From Tupaia tana (taxonomy: Eukaryota; Chordata; Mammalia; Scandentia; Tupaiidae): a DNA stretch of 64,000 nt. How positions within the stretch are numbered: the stretch's first letter is position 1; every line of letters starts with the position of its first letter. Under the pieces are notes generated by a model. It did not search any database and was not told the DNA's origin. It saw nothing but the letters and a program-made list of their open reading frames with translations. A program made the position numbers and the translations under genes. The stretch is from the NCBI GenBank assembly GCA_026018925.1, contig JAKSZU010000012.1, positions 25,471,814-25,535,813 of the forward strand, written 5' to 3'. Shown here one piece after another: positions 1 to 11,859 of this stretch.

Positions 1-514
1 GATTAGACTGATCTGCAATAATGAAGCTCAGAAAACACTGATTAACTTGAGCGCTCAATTCAGTACTTTCCCTAAGAAATGGAACCGCCATCTGGCTAGA
101 ATAATGTAGCCTGCTAGTCGGGACATGTCTCATCCTGCAACAAGGGCTTACGTGGGAAGCCAAAATAAGCTTGAAGTATAAAGAAACAGAGTAGTGGACA
201 CTGGGTAAAGATGATCCAACCTGGTATGCCCATTTTCTTCTTCTATAGGTAAAGATCTATGCATTCCTGGTAGGATGTCTCTCCTAGTTAAGTCCTGGAA
301 CACCTTTGACTTTCCTTTATTTGGCATGGAGGAACCATATAACCTGAGCATTGAAGGAAACTCAAGAGCCATCTGGTCCACCTGCATTTTCAACAGTAAA
401 ACACCCTCTGCCATCTTCCTTTTTATCCTCACCTTTCTAAAGTTGAAAAAGTTCAGTGACGAGGAACTCACTGAACCCTTGGGGCAACCCTATTTTCGGG
501 CAGCTTTGATTGAT

Positions 515-1022
515 AGAGTCTTTTATGGTGTGTGCTAGAGGGTACACGTGCTTACCAGAGAGACAGAGACAGAGAAGGGAGAGCGAGAAAGCACGTCTCT
601 TGGGACCAGCAGATGGCGTAATGGTTACGTCACTGGACTCCCATATAGTTGACAGCAAGTCCTGGACAGGCTTAAAACACATATTGGACATGTGTGTGCA
701 TACCCAAGATCCTGAGAGAAGAAGGGATCATGGTGTGACCATCCCCCCAGAGGGTGATTTCTCACTTTCTGTCTCTCTATTTCTCTCTGTCTTTCCGGTG
801 AGGGCATGCACCCTATAGCAAAAATCTCTCTTTAAAAAAAAGAACGCAGTCTCCTTAGGACATGGTCATGCCCCAGATCCTTCTCTATTTCTCCCTCTTT
901 TTGGGATTTTGGGCATGTACTCTTGTATTGCCTGGTGTGTTTCACATGGGTCCAGGACGCAAACTGCATAATTGGCCATATGGCATCTGGCTGCCTTAAC
1001 CACCAGGTCATGGAGCCAGCCT
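515..1022 (-). mobile_element. B-type SINE split by a younger SINE
   Basis: Tail half at 515-600 and head half at 845-1022 (reverse of a GGCTCCATGACC-like head), with the A SINE at 602-842 inserted between them. Confidence 0.7.
602..842 (+). mobile_element. A-family SINE
   Basis: Head GGGACCAGCAGATGGCGTAATGG, CT-rich body, short A tail. Diverged, with the B box decayed. Confidence 0.85.
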
Positions 1023-1315
1023 GAAAACTTTGTTTTTTTTTGTAGTGAAATAAAAATCTGTCTTTATGATTTCCAGTACATGGCATTTGGCCCCCCTTCA
1101 GCAACATCTGTACAATGAGATTCCTATATTTCTGTGGTGTATATGACCTTGGAGTATAACTCCAACAGGGCGTGCAGGACTGACTCACCTAGGATTTCTC
1201 CCACAATCTCTTCTTCAGGCCAGCCAAACATGACTGTCACACAGCTATTCCTCATGACCTGTTTTTTCAATTCTTGGTCATTCTTATAGGTTTACCCTTG
1301 AATGCTATTTATTCA

Positions 1316-1446
1316 TTTATTTTTGGAGAACTTTTTGCTATAGAATGTGTGTGCTCACCAGAGTGACAGAGAGGGATGAAGAAAGGAAGTGAGAAGTCAT
1401 CCCCCAGGAGGGATTTTGGACACGCATGCACATATGCCCACTGAGA
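1316..1446 (-). mobile_element. A-family SINE, 5'-truncated
   Basis: Only the tail and mid body remain; the tRNA head is missing. Confidence 0.75.
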
Positions 1447-1765
1447 GTTTTTTGTTTGTTTGTTTTCTTTTTTAAAGGTTTTTGCTATAGGGCGCATGTG
1501 CTTGCCAGAAAGACAGAGAAAGACAGAAAGACAGAGAGAGACAGAGAGACAGAAAGACAGAGAGACAGAGGGACAGGAAGCAAGAAATCACCTCCCAGGG
1601 AGGATGGCCACGCCGCAATCCCTTCTCCTCCAGTCTCCTCTTGGGATCTTGGACATGCATGTACACACGCCCGGCGTGAGTTTAAGCCACCGGGTCCGGG
1701 ACTTGATCCGTGGTCGACTACATGAGAGTTCAGCAACATGGCCATTATGTCAACTGCTGGTCCCC
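1447..1765 (-). mobile_element. A-family SINE with expanded GA tract
   Basis: Full length including the head. The CT-rich body segment is expanded by extra GACAGAAA-type units (1505-1575), making it the longest A copy here. Confidence 0.85.
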
Positions 1766-2019
1766 ATCCCTGTGTGTTTTAAATAGGGAGGTGATAGGTG
1801 CGACAGCAAAAACCTGGACATCAGGGTCAAAAACCTTTGAGCCCCATTGCTGGTGAATGACAATTCCTTTTCCCCAGGTCTATTATGAGAATGAAAACAG
1901 ATTGCTCATTCACTCATTCTATTGATATTTGTCGTTCCGGGTGATGGAGATTGGTGGTGTATTATCCAGATAAGGATCTGTTCTTATGATACTTAAATTA
2001 AACTGACAATTGTAATAGA

Positions 2020-2257
2020 ATTTTTAAGAAAGTTTGTCTATTTACTTCTTTCAGAGAGAGACAGACAGAGGAAGAAAGTAGCCTCAGCAGGGCAAGGTCG
2101 TGTTGCAATCCCGTTTCCATTTCATTATTCAGTTGGGAATTTGGGTATGTGCTCACATTGGCCTGACGTGTTTTTCAAGCCACCCGGGCTGGGATTTGAA
2201 AATCACTTGACCACGTGAGACCCAGCTTCCTTAACCACTAGGCTACAGGGCTGGCAG
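2020..2257 (-). mobile_element. B-type SINE
   Basis: Antisense; ends in the reversed head (CACTAGGCTACAGGGCTGGC). Confidence 0.75.
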
Positions 2258-2410
2258 GATACGAGGTTTTTAATGTTTTCCTCTCCCCACCAATAATGAA
2301 CAATGCAGTTTCTCTTCTCCTCCTCCCTGAACGTCTTGCTACAAGATGATTGTCTGTTTAATTCCTCGTTCAGTTCTACAAGCTCTACCCTTAAAAGACT
2401 CAAATTAGTT

Positions 2411-2415
2411 TTTTT

Positions 2416-2485
<70 letters not shown>

Positions 2486-2760
2486 ATTTATTTATTTATT
2501 TTTTTGAGTAGCGGGGAGGTTTTTGCTATACAGCGCGTGTGCTCGCCAGAAAGACAGAGAGAGACAGAGAGACAGGAAGTGAGAAATCACCCCCCAGGGG
2601 GGATGGCCATGCTGCAGTTCCTTCTCTTCCATTCTCCTCTCAGAGGAGCACACACCCACATGTACCTGGTGTGAGTTAAAGCCACTGGGTCCGAGACTCG
2701 AACCATGGTCGACTATGTGGGAGTTCAGCAACATAGCCATTTCACCAACTGCTGGTCCCA
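2411..2760 (-). mobile_element. A-family SINE with poly(T), TG and TTTA tail
   Basis: The tail has evolved into T(39), (TG)n at 2450-2483 and (TTTA)n. The flanks AGACTCAAATTAGTTTT and AGACTCAGACTAGTTTT look like a worn target duplication. Confidence 0.85.
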
Positions 2761-3001
2761 AGACTCAGACTAGTTTTAAGGAAGCTCCTGCCAGCAACCC
2801 ATGGGCCCTCTTGTCATCATTACAAACTACATTTTGTTGCTTTTGCACTTCAGGATGTGTACATTTATCCTGGAGAAGTACGTTAGGCTAAGTGTGTGTG
2901 TGTGTGTGTGTCCCTAGCATTTAGAGCTATGCTTTGATCTTCACTTGTTGACAGCATTTCCTATTTGTTATTGGAGTTTTCAGACATATAAAATTTTATT
3001 A

Positions 3002-3256
3002 CTGAGACCAGTAGATAGCATAATGTTTATGTCTCTGGACTCCCCCATAGTTGGCTGCGGTTTTGTGTCCAGACCTGGTGGTTTAAACTCATGCTGGGAA
3101 TGTGTGCATGCGTGCCCAAGATCCCAAGATAAGAATGGAGGAGAAGGGATTGTGGTATGGCCACCCTCCTGGGGGGGATTTCTTACTTTCTGTCTCTTTG
3201 TCTCTCTGGCATGTGCATGCTCCCTATAGCAACAATTGCTCTTAAAAATAAATTTA
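3002..3256 (+). mobile_element. A-family SINE, diverged
   Basis: Ends five bases before the RPL21 pseudogene begins. Confidence 0.8.
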
Positions 3257-3260
3257 TTGC

Positions 3261-3785
<525 letters not shown>

Positions 3786-3800
3786 GGGGTGTTAAAAATA

Positions 3801-4079
3801 GGGACCAGCAGTTAGCGTAATGGCTATGTCGCTGGACTCCCACGTAGTCGACCGCGGTTCGAGTCCCGGACCCGGCGGCTTAAACTCACGCCGGGCGCGT
3901 GTGCGTGCGTGCCCAGGATCCCGAGAGGAGAATGGAGGAGAAGGGATTGCGGCGTGGCCATCCCCCCTGGGGGGTGATTTCCTGCTTTCTATCTCTCTGT
4001 CTCTCTCTGTCTGTCTGGCGAGCGCACGCGCCCTATAGCAAAAACCTCTCCAAAAAAAAAAAAAGAAAAAAAAAATAAA
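3801..4079 (+). mobile_element. A-family SINE, young
   Basis: Close to consensus. An intact-looking A box (TAGCGTAATGG) and B box (GGTTCGAGTCC) are visible, with an A-rich tail. Confidence 0.92.
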
Positions 4080-4089
4080 CTAATCTGTG

Positions 4090-4215
4090 GTCTATAAAAA
4101 AATTATTATTTACATTTAATTGTACATCTTTGTGCAGTACAATATGGTTTTTCAAAGCATGCATACAGTGTGTGGTAATCAAATCAAGGAGATTACATCA
4201 TCTTCAACACAGATG
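4090..4215 (-). mobile_element. L1 3'-region fragment
   Basis: Contains the familiar antisense L1 3'-end wording (a TGTACATCTTTGTGCAGTAC-like stretch, then an AATCAAATCAAGG-like stretch). Short and diverged. Confidence 0.55.
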
Positions 4216-4237
4216 TTTCCCAGTTTTTTTTTTTTAT

Positions 4238-4427
4238 TAAGGAATTATTTCCTTTATTTTATTTATCGTTATTACTATTATTATTATTTTAAAAATTTAC
4301 CAGAGCAAGACAGACAAAGAAAGAGAGAGAGAAACCGAGAAAGTAAGCTGCCAGGTCTGGGACTTGAACCACAGTCAGCCATGTGGGAGTCCAGTGCCTT
4401 TAACCACCATGCCACCTGCCAGCCCAG
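4238..4427 (-). mobile_element. C-short SINE
   Basis: Antisense C copy with the middle of the body absent; (TTA)n tail. Confidence 0.8.
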
Positions 4428-5231
4428 ATATGTCTTAGTTTTAATACAAAATGGACAGAGTTTGCATTTATCTTTCTCTTTCCAACTTTAGTATAATTTC
4501 CATGATGATAAGTGAAAAATGTAGTTTCCACTCATTTTAAAACTAGACTTCTACACTCTTTTCCCACTCAGTACTGTGAGATTGGCCATTATTATTCTAG
4601 TAGTTATTTTTATTTAATTTGCTACTGTCTCTTTAGCATGGATATTTTGTTAGGAAGTCTGGCTTGTTAGAGAAGATAGATTTTGGATGTGAGTCACATT
4701 ATTTATGGACATCTGTAGACATTCCTCTCTCTTACACGGAATGAAGAAGACTGTGTTAGTCCAACATTGCCCAACCCAATTGACAAAATCCTTTTTACTT
4801 TGCAGAGACTCATGGGCTAACCATTCTAAAGTAATATGGGTTATTCAATATAGCATTAAAAAAAAACCACTAATTTTTATTTCTTGTGTTCTTTATGAAT
4901 TTACATGCCTGTCTTATTCTTTATTTCCTTACCCATTTCCTAAGACTATGTACCTGTTTTTAGCTCAATTTTTAGATTTCTCTAAGTCTGTCTGGCCAAA
5001 ATGTATGTTCATACGCTAACTTAAAAATATTCATAAATATGTTGCTCTAAGTTTTGCTTCCCATTTGAAATTTTTAACATATGTGTTGACAAACACTTTG
5101 AAGATATGATTCAGGTACATTGATCATTATTCCATCATTTTGTAAAGGTTATTTGAAAGGCATATGTCTTATTTGTATTATGTTTTTCCTCCCCCACCCT
5201 CTATTTTGAGAATAATTATGGATTCATGGCT

Positions 5232-5477
5232 CTTTTTAAAAAATTATTCATGATAGAGCACATGTGTGCGCATGTGAGAGTGAAAGAGAGAGATAAGCAC
5301 CATCCACAGGGTCTGGTCATGCCCTGATCCTCTTCCTCCAGCCTGTTGAATCTTGAACACTTGTGTGTGTGACCTGTGTGTTTCAGACAGACTGGGTTGG
5401 GGGTTCAAACTGTGATTTCTACATGGGATACAGCTTCTCTTGAGCAGTGTGTTACTGTTGTACCACAGAGCTGACCT
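5232..5477 (-). mobile_element. D-type SINE
   Basis: Old copy, with the head reversed at the right end. Confidence 0.6.
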
Positions 5478-5487
5478 TCATGTATTT

Positions 5488-5627
5488 GTTTTGTTTTGTT
5501 TTGTTTGCTTTTCCTATGGGGCATGGGCATGTAAGAAAGAAGGAGACAGAAAGTGAGAACTCACTCCTCAGGGGAGATGCTCATGCCTGAATCCCTTCTC
5601 CTCCATTCTCCTCTTGAAATTCTGGGT
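5488..5627 (-). mobile_element. A-family SINE, truncated
   Basis: (TTTTG)n tail followed by the distal body only. Confidence 0.7.
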
Positions 5628-5802
5628 ACAGCCTTCCAGCCCAGCACCCAAGGGACAATCCACTTTCATCTGAAGCAGACCTGGCCTGGCTGCTTTAACT
5701 GAAGAGCTTCAGCTTGAAACCTCTACTTCCAGCCCAACACCCAAGTGACATAGGGTGATCTCTGTCTTCTTTCTGTCTTTGTCTCTCACTCCTCAAAATT
5801 TT

Positions 5803-5861
<59 letters not shown>

Positions 5862-5980
5862 TATACATATATGTTTCAAAAATCTCTAAGTCCTGTCCCT
5901 TGTCTCTGATCTCTCCTTTATCTTGCTAATTTCAGAATCCATTTTCATCCGAGGTGGGCCTGGCCCTGCTGCTTTTGCAC
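5628..5980. repeat. Unidentified duplicated segments around a TA/CA microsatellite
   Basis: Segments at about 5653-5695 and 5933-5977 match at roughly 80 per cent. A second pair (CTTCCAGCCCAGCACCCAAG and CTTCCAGCCCAACACCCAAG) lies at 5633-5652 and 5728-5747. (TA)n then (CA)n at 5808-5862 separates the two halves. Not a family I recognise. Confidence 0.6.
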
Positions 5981-5984
5981 CATG

Positions 5985-6268
5985 GTTTTTTTTTTTTTTT
6001 TTTTTTTTTGGTGGGGGGGAGGTTTTTGCTATAGGGCACGTGCACTTGCCAGAAAGACAGAGAGAGATAGAGAGACAGAAAGTGAGAAATGACCCTCTGC
6101 AGGGGAGATGACCATGCTGTAATCCCTTCTCCTCCATTCTCCTCTTGGGATCTTGGGCACACACGCACATGTGCCCAGCGTGAGTTTAAGCCACTGGATC
6201 TGAGACTCGAACCACAGTCAGATACATGAGAGTCCAGTGACTTATCCATTAAGCCAGCTGCTGGTCCC
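5985..6268 (-). mobile_element. A-family SINE
   Basis: Full length, antisense, with a long poly(T). Confidence 0.88.
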
Positions 6269-6269
6269 T

Positions 6270-7100
6270 CACCATGTGGGGAGTCTTATTTAATTTTTTA
6301 TATTTTTTAAAATTTTTTTCTTCTTTTTTGTCCTTTTTCCTTTGTTTCCTTTTCTTTTACCTAACTTTCTCAGTTTGCTTCTCAGCTTCCACACATTGAG
6401 TGTCTATACAGGTCTCGGTGCACAGTAGCCAAACATCTGAATACTTTTAGGATCATGGAAAACCTCGACTGACACTGAACTGCTACAGAAAGGGAGAAAC
6501 TCATCTTCATAAATCTGAACTCAAATCTCTTTTTGTGCACACCACGTTGCAAAACACAGTAGTAGAGGAGAAATTGGCATAGAAGTACCTCACTGTAAAG
6601 TGAAGCATATGAGCTTACAATTGCAGAAACCTCTAACAAATTAGCAAAACGTGAATATACCACCAAATGACTAAAAATCAGAGATGAGAGATTAAAAAGT
6701 GAGCAACAGGGAGAAATACGGGGCTGCAGAGAGAACACAGCTCATCTCCTCCCATATACCTTTTAATTCTTCATTGAAATCCTGCAGCTTAGCCTAGGTG
6801 CACCTATGCTTTAGAAACTGGGAGGGCTTTGTAATATACATTTCTATCGACTAAAGTGCAGTTTGCTTGGTGAGCATTAGGGAAACAGAACTGCAGAGAT
6901 ATTGTGGGTCATCCCCTCCTGCATGCCTCTAATGCTCAGAATTAACTCTAAGAAAGTAGGAAAAAACGGATAATCCATCAGATGACCAGAAACCACTTCA
7001 GAGGCACAAGAAATATCAGAAACCAATATCTCTCCCCCAAGGGAAAAGAACAGCCCTTCATCATCCACAGATAGTACAGTAGAACTCATGGAAATGTCAG
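6270..7100. other. Unidentified non-coding stretch
   Basis: No gene or recognised SINE. The wording resembles an old LINE 5' region, but I cannot name it. Confidence 0.4.
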
Positions 7101-7105
7101 ATAAA

Positions 7106-7382
7106 TAATTTATTTATTTATTTATTTATTTATTTTTTGGGGAGAGGTTTTTGCTATAGGGTACGTGTGCTTGCCAGAACAACAGAGACAGAGAGACAGA
7201 AAGCGAGAAATCACCCCCCAGGGGGATGGCCATGCTGCAATCCCTTCTCCATTCTCCTCGTGGGATCTTGGGCACACATGCACACATGCCTGGCGTGAGT
7301 TTTAAGCTGCCGGATCCAAGACTCAAACTACAGTCAACTATGTGAGAGTCCAGGGACGTAACCATTATGCCAGCTGCTGGTC
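7106..7382 (-). mobile_element. A-family SINE with (TTTA)n tail
   Basis: Full length; directly abuts the next antisense SINE. Confidence 0.87.
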
Positions 7383-7622
7383 CAAATTTTTATATTTTTA
7401 AATTGCCACAGAGAGACGAAGAGAGAGGGAGAGGGAATGCTCTTAGTGAGGTATAGTCATGCTACAACCTCTTCTTTTCCATTTCTCCTCCTTTCGGGAT
7501 TTTAGGCAACAAGCACATGTGACCTGCATGTTTTTTTCAAACCACCAGGTCCAGGATTCAAACCATGCAGTCATTCATGTGGTGGTTAGCTGCCCTAACC
7601 ACCATACCATGGACTGGCCCAG
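7383..7622 (-). mobile_element. B-type SINE
   Basis: Antisense; middle of three SINEs in tandem. Confidence 0.75.
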
Positions 7623-7874
7623 GAAATAGGCATATTTTAAATACTAGAAAGAGCGTGCATGTGTGTGAGAGATACAGAAAGAGAATGCAAGCGCACCCTC
7701 CAATGGGGCTCATTTATATCACAATACTCTCTCTTCCCGTTCTTCAGCCTTAGAGGATCCTGAGCATATGTGTACACGTGCACCTGGTGTGGAGCCCATG
7801 GAGCCAGAACTTGAACCTTGGGATCTGGCTTTCTCTGTGCAGTGCTTAACTGCTGTGCTCCAGGACTGGCCCAA
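7623..7874 (-). mobile_element. D-type SINE
   Basis: Antisense, strongly diverged; third of the tandem trio. Confidence 0.6.
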
Positions 7875-7899
7875 GCTAATAGTTTTTTTTTTTTTTTCC

Positions 7900-8480
7900 T
7901 TTTTCTTTTTAAAATGTTTTCACAGATAAACCACACATTTAACCCCAAACTGGTAAGATTTACAATGTCTCATCTTCCCATGCATATAAATCACATCTTC
8001 ATTCTGGTTAAAACATATTCTTCAAAAAAATAAGTTTCCAGAAGAAGTTTCTTATACTTATGAATGGCAGTTTCATGCTCCCAGTTAAGTATTTCTAGAC
8101 ATTTGCACAGAAGGCATTTAAGCAAACATATCTTTGGAGTCCTGCCACATAATTTCAAGGTCAGAACCTATCTTCCCCTCTACTCCCCACCTGCCCCTTC
8201 TGGAAAACATTCCCTTTTTCCATGGGTGGAAAGGTGAAACACACATTTCAAACAGAATAAGTCAGTGCTGAAAGCATCGATTTACAGCCAGCACAGGTAT
8301 AAGTACTTCCAGTTCCAATGGTAAGCTAGTTTCTAGCCTTCCTTGCCATTCCTTTAAGGATGATCAGTGAGTGTGGAGAATATGCATATTTCCACTGTCA
8401 CCCCTCTCCCATTCAAAGCCTGGCTTGTATCCAATTTTCTTTGAGAAGGTAGGATTTTTGATTATTTCAGATCCCCCCAC
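7900..8480. other. Non-coding stretch, partly L1-like
   Basis: The first 130 bases resemble L1 3' sequence. The rest shows nothing recognisable. Confidence 0.4.
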
Positions 8481-8485
8481 CTCTT

Positions 8486-8537
<52 letters not shown>

Positions 8538-8783
8538 TGATTTTCAAGAGGTTGTGTGTACTCATCAGAGAGAAAGTGAAAAAAAGTGAGAAAGTACTCC
8601 CTATGAGGGATGGTCAAGGTCATGCTGCAACTCCTTCTCCATTTTCCCTCCTTTTGGGATTTTGGAATCTGGGGCATGCATACACACACGTGTGGCATGT
8701 TTATCAAGCCACTGGATCTAGGACTCAAACTATGCAGTTGGTCATGTGAGATTCAGCTGCTTTAACCATGACCCTAGCCTCTC
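8486..8783 (-). mobile_element. B-type SINE with about 50-base poly(T)
   Basis: Long homopolymer followed by an old antisense SINE. Confidence 0.7.
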
Positions 8784-8837
8784 TCTTTTTTAAAAATTGA
8801 CATGTGGAGGGACATTTTATATAAAGTAGAAATTTTT

Positions 8838-8871
8838 ACTGTTTTAAAAAATTTGCCAGAGAGCACATGTA

Positions 8872-8936
<65 letters not shown>

Positions 8937-9094
8937 AAGCACTCTCCCAGTGGGTTGGGATCATACTGTGTTCCCTTCTCCAACCTGTCAGGATTTGAGG
9001 CATGTGCCTGGCATATTTTTCATGCTTACAGGGCCAGGATTCAAATCATGTAAGATCCAGTTCCCTTAGCCACCAGGCTACAGGGCTGGCTCAG
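8838..9094 (-). mobile_element. B-type SINE carrying (GT)n(GA)n
   Basis: The CT-rich body has grown into (GT)n and (GA)n at about 8875-8933. Ends in the reversed head GGCTACAGGGCTGGC. Confidence 0.75.
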
Positions 9095-9099
9095 AATGA

Positions 9100-9800
9100 T
9101 TAGCTTGATGGAAATTATTTTTAAAATTTGTGGAACGTTATGTGGATCTCAGGTAATTTGACCCAAAATACACAAAGAATTCAGAGATTGGAGAAAACAT
9201 TGGCAAAAAGAAAAGAAAACAAAACAAAACAAAAAACAAAACCTTAAATGGTATCTGTTAGGAAAAGTCCTTGAAAGACCATGTGACTTGGTGACCTTAT
9301 GAGAGAACAGGTTTCAGTATGGGGGACTTTCTAATCTTAGACGTTGGTACAGATTCAACAGCGCCATAGTGAATACTGTGATGGGCGTGAGATACATTTA
9401 CAGAGAGGTAGAAACTGTTTCCCACTCAAATCAGTCTTCTACCTGTTCAATGAGTGGGTGAATTGCTTATAGCACATGCTAATGGATAAGGTCCTCTATG
9501 TGTCTAGGCTAGGTTATTTACTGTATTTGGTATTTAGTATTATTCTGGGAGTTTTAGCCAATGTAATAAGAAAGATAAATACAAATATTTAAAAAGTTAT
9601 TAATGTAGCCTTAACTTAGAGAGAAAATATAGAACCATATGAATTGTGTGATTATATTAAAAATACATACACATATGGTGTATACTATATATGCAATGAA
9701 AGTATCTAATTTTTGGTAGTGGAATGGGGAAAGATACACTTATATCCTTATTTTCTGTACTTGAATTGTTTGCACTTGTGAGTATGCGTGAAAGCACAAC
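9100..9800. other. Intergenic, nothing recognised
   Basis: AT-rich unique sequence with short (AAAAC)n near 9220. Confidence 0.5.
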
Positions 9801-9814
9801 AGAAGTACAAAAAA

Positions 9815-10062
9815 AATTTTTAGAGAGATTTTTGCTATAGGGCATGCACTCTTGCTGGAGAGACAGAGAGACAGAAGTGAGAAATCACCCCCCAGGGGGG
9901 ATGGCCACACCACAACCCCTGCTCCTTCATTCTCTTCTCAGGATCTTGGGCACACATGCACATGCACCCAGCATGAGTTGTAAGCCGCAGGGTCTAGGAC
10001 TTGAACCACCATCGATTATGTGGGAGTCCAATGACATAACCATTATCCATCTGCTGGTCCCA
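9815..10062 (-). mobile_element. A-family SINE
   Basis: Antisense, moderately diverged. Confidence 0.83.
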
Positions 10063-10064
10063 GA

Positions 10065-11400
10065 AGTAAAAATTTCTAATGGAGAATTACATCATTCTTT
10101 TCTTTACATAAATTTTGACTTTCTGTTTTTTTCTTTTTCTCTTGTAACTATATATAGGCCCCTGGACACTCTGGGAAAGTTATTTTATAATCAATCAGCA
10201 TAGGAGATAACACAAAGAAAAATACAATATCCACAAAAACGAAACCTCATGCAGCTATCAAAAACAATTTTAAGTCCAGCCTCTGTGATATAGTCAGTAG
10301 CATACTAGGCTGTGGAGTTGGAAGCCACATGCCCACCCCTATCAGAAAACCAAATCATTTACAAAATATGATCTCAGCTATGTCTCAAAATGCATACGAG
10401 GGAAGAAGACTTGATCAAAATGCTAACAGTGATAAGAGTACAAGCCACATACTTCTTGGGGGAATTTTTTCCATAGTTTCCAAATCAAGTCATGATTACA
10501 ATGAATACATATTACTTTTATAAACAGGAAAAAGTAAATACCTAACAACATTAAGCAACACTGAAAAAATAGACCCAAGTAAGTAAAAGCCATTGGAAAT
10601 AAGAATGAAATTTATGAGCACAAAGGAGAGGAAGTTTGAGGCAATTCTACGCTGACAAGTGCAGAATTCAGAGAAGAGTTGAAGAGACTCACTTTAATAA
10701 GAGTGCCTCATTTGATTTATAAAGCATGGTGTCTTGAGATTGTAAGTTTTGTTTTTCCAACACTCATATCAGGTACTCTCAGCGCTGAGAAGTCCCCTTC
10801 CCCAACAACAAAAAAATAGCCCGAGTGGCTGCTGTCATTCTTCTTTGACAGAGCTTCAGTAATGGAGTACTCCTACATTTCAGCTGAGCAGGCTCAATCC
10901 CATCACGTCAGCACACACAGGAAAATAAACTGCAGGCATCTGAGTTACTCATGGGGAGCTAAGGCTAAATAAAGAAGTGACAGGATGGAGGCGGTAGCAA
11001 TGGCAAAAATCCTAACCACTGGCTTCCAAGGCATAAATTTGCAGGGTATCTTCAAACAGAGATGCGACTGTGAACAGGCAGAATCAAAAAAACAGAAGTC
11101 TCGCTGGGAGAAAACAAGGCACGGTGGCAGCACCCTACAGAATCCTCCACTTGAATACTCAGGGTACTGTATTCAAAGCAGCATCTCAGAAAGTAAGCTT
11201 GCCACCTTCTACTCCGTTTCCCTTTTTCTTTCTTACTTCTGTTAATCATATCTCTTTTGTCCTCATTCCCAATGCTCAGTTTGTCTCTCTCACTTTTAAT
11301 CTTCTTTCACATTCAGTTAGTCAACAAGTCTTGAAGAGCTAGCTATGCAACATTTTAAAAGTGACTGCAAAGCATGATGTTTTACCCAGTACCTTAGGAG
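10065..11400. other. Intergenic, no gene recognised
   Basis: Unique-looking sequence. Short open frames near 11000-11340 have no recognisable product. Confidence 0.5.
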
Positions 11401-11404
11401 CATT

Positions 11405-11589
11405 TTTTAAAGAAAGAATTACTTATTTAATTTAATTTATTCATTCATTTATTTTAATTTGACCAGAGAGAGAAACACACACACACACAGAGGGAAAGTA
11501 AAAATGCAAGCCACCAGGTCCAGGATTTGAACCATGGTCAGCCATGTAGGAATGTCCAGTGTCTTAATCACCATGCCACCTGCTGGCCC
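11405..11589 (-). mobile_element. C-short SINE
   Basis: The head (11571-11589 reversed) reads GGGGCCAGCAGGTGGCATGG, the exact C consensus. Confidence 0.85.
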
Positions 11590-11673
11590 CTAAATGCATT
11601 TTAATTAACTTATTTGTTATTCATGGGGAAACTAGTGAAGTGTTACAATCAGGTCAAAATAGAATCTTGATGG

Positions 11674-11840
11674 TAGTGTGGCAGGTAGCATGCTGGTTAG
11701 GGTGCTGGACTCTCACAAGGCTGACCCTGATTTGATTCCCAGACTTGAGGGCTTGCTTTCTCACTTCCTCTTTCTCTCTCTCTGTCACTCTCTGGTCAAA
11801 TTAAAAAATAATGATAACAAACAAAATTAATTAAATAAGT
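11674..11840 (+). mobile_element. C-short SINE
   Basis: Sense orientation, tail CTCTGGTCAAATTAAAA. Forms an inverted pair with the copy at 11405-11589. Confidence 0.82.
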
Positions 11841-11859
11841 AATTACTTTTTAAAAAGTA

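Noticed and set aside
3801..3875. tRNA genes, from intact-looking A and B boxes
   Set aside because: Each is the head of a SINE with a body and A tail, without a proper cloverleaf.
6270..7100. A possible gene in the SINE-free gap
   Set aside because: No frame over 120 codons with a recognisable product and no splice pattern.
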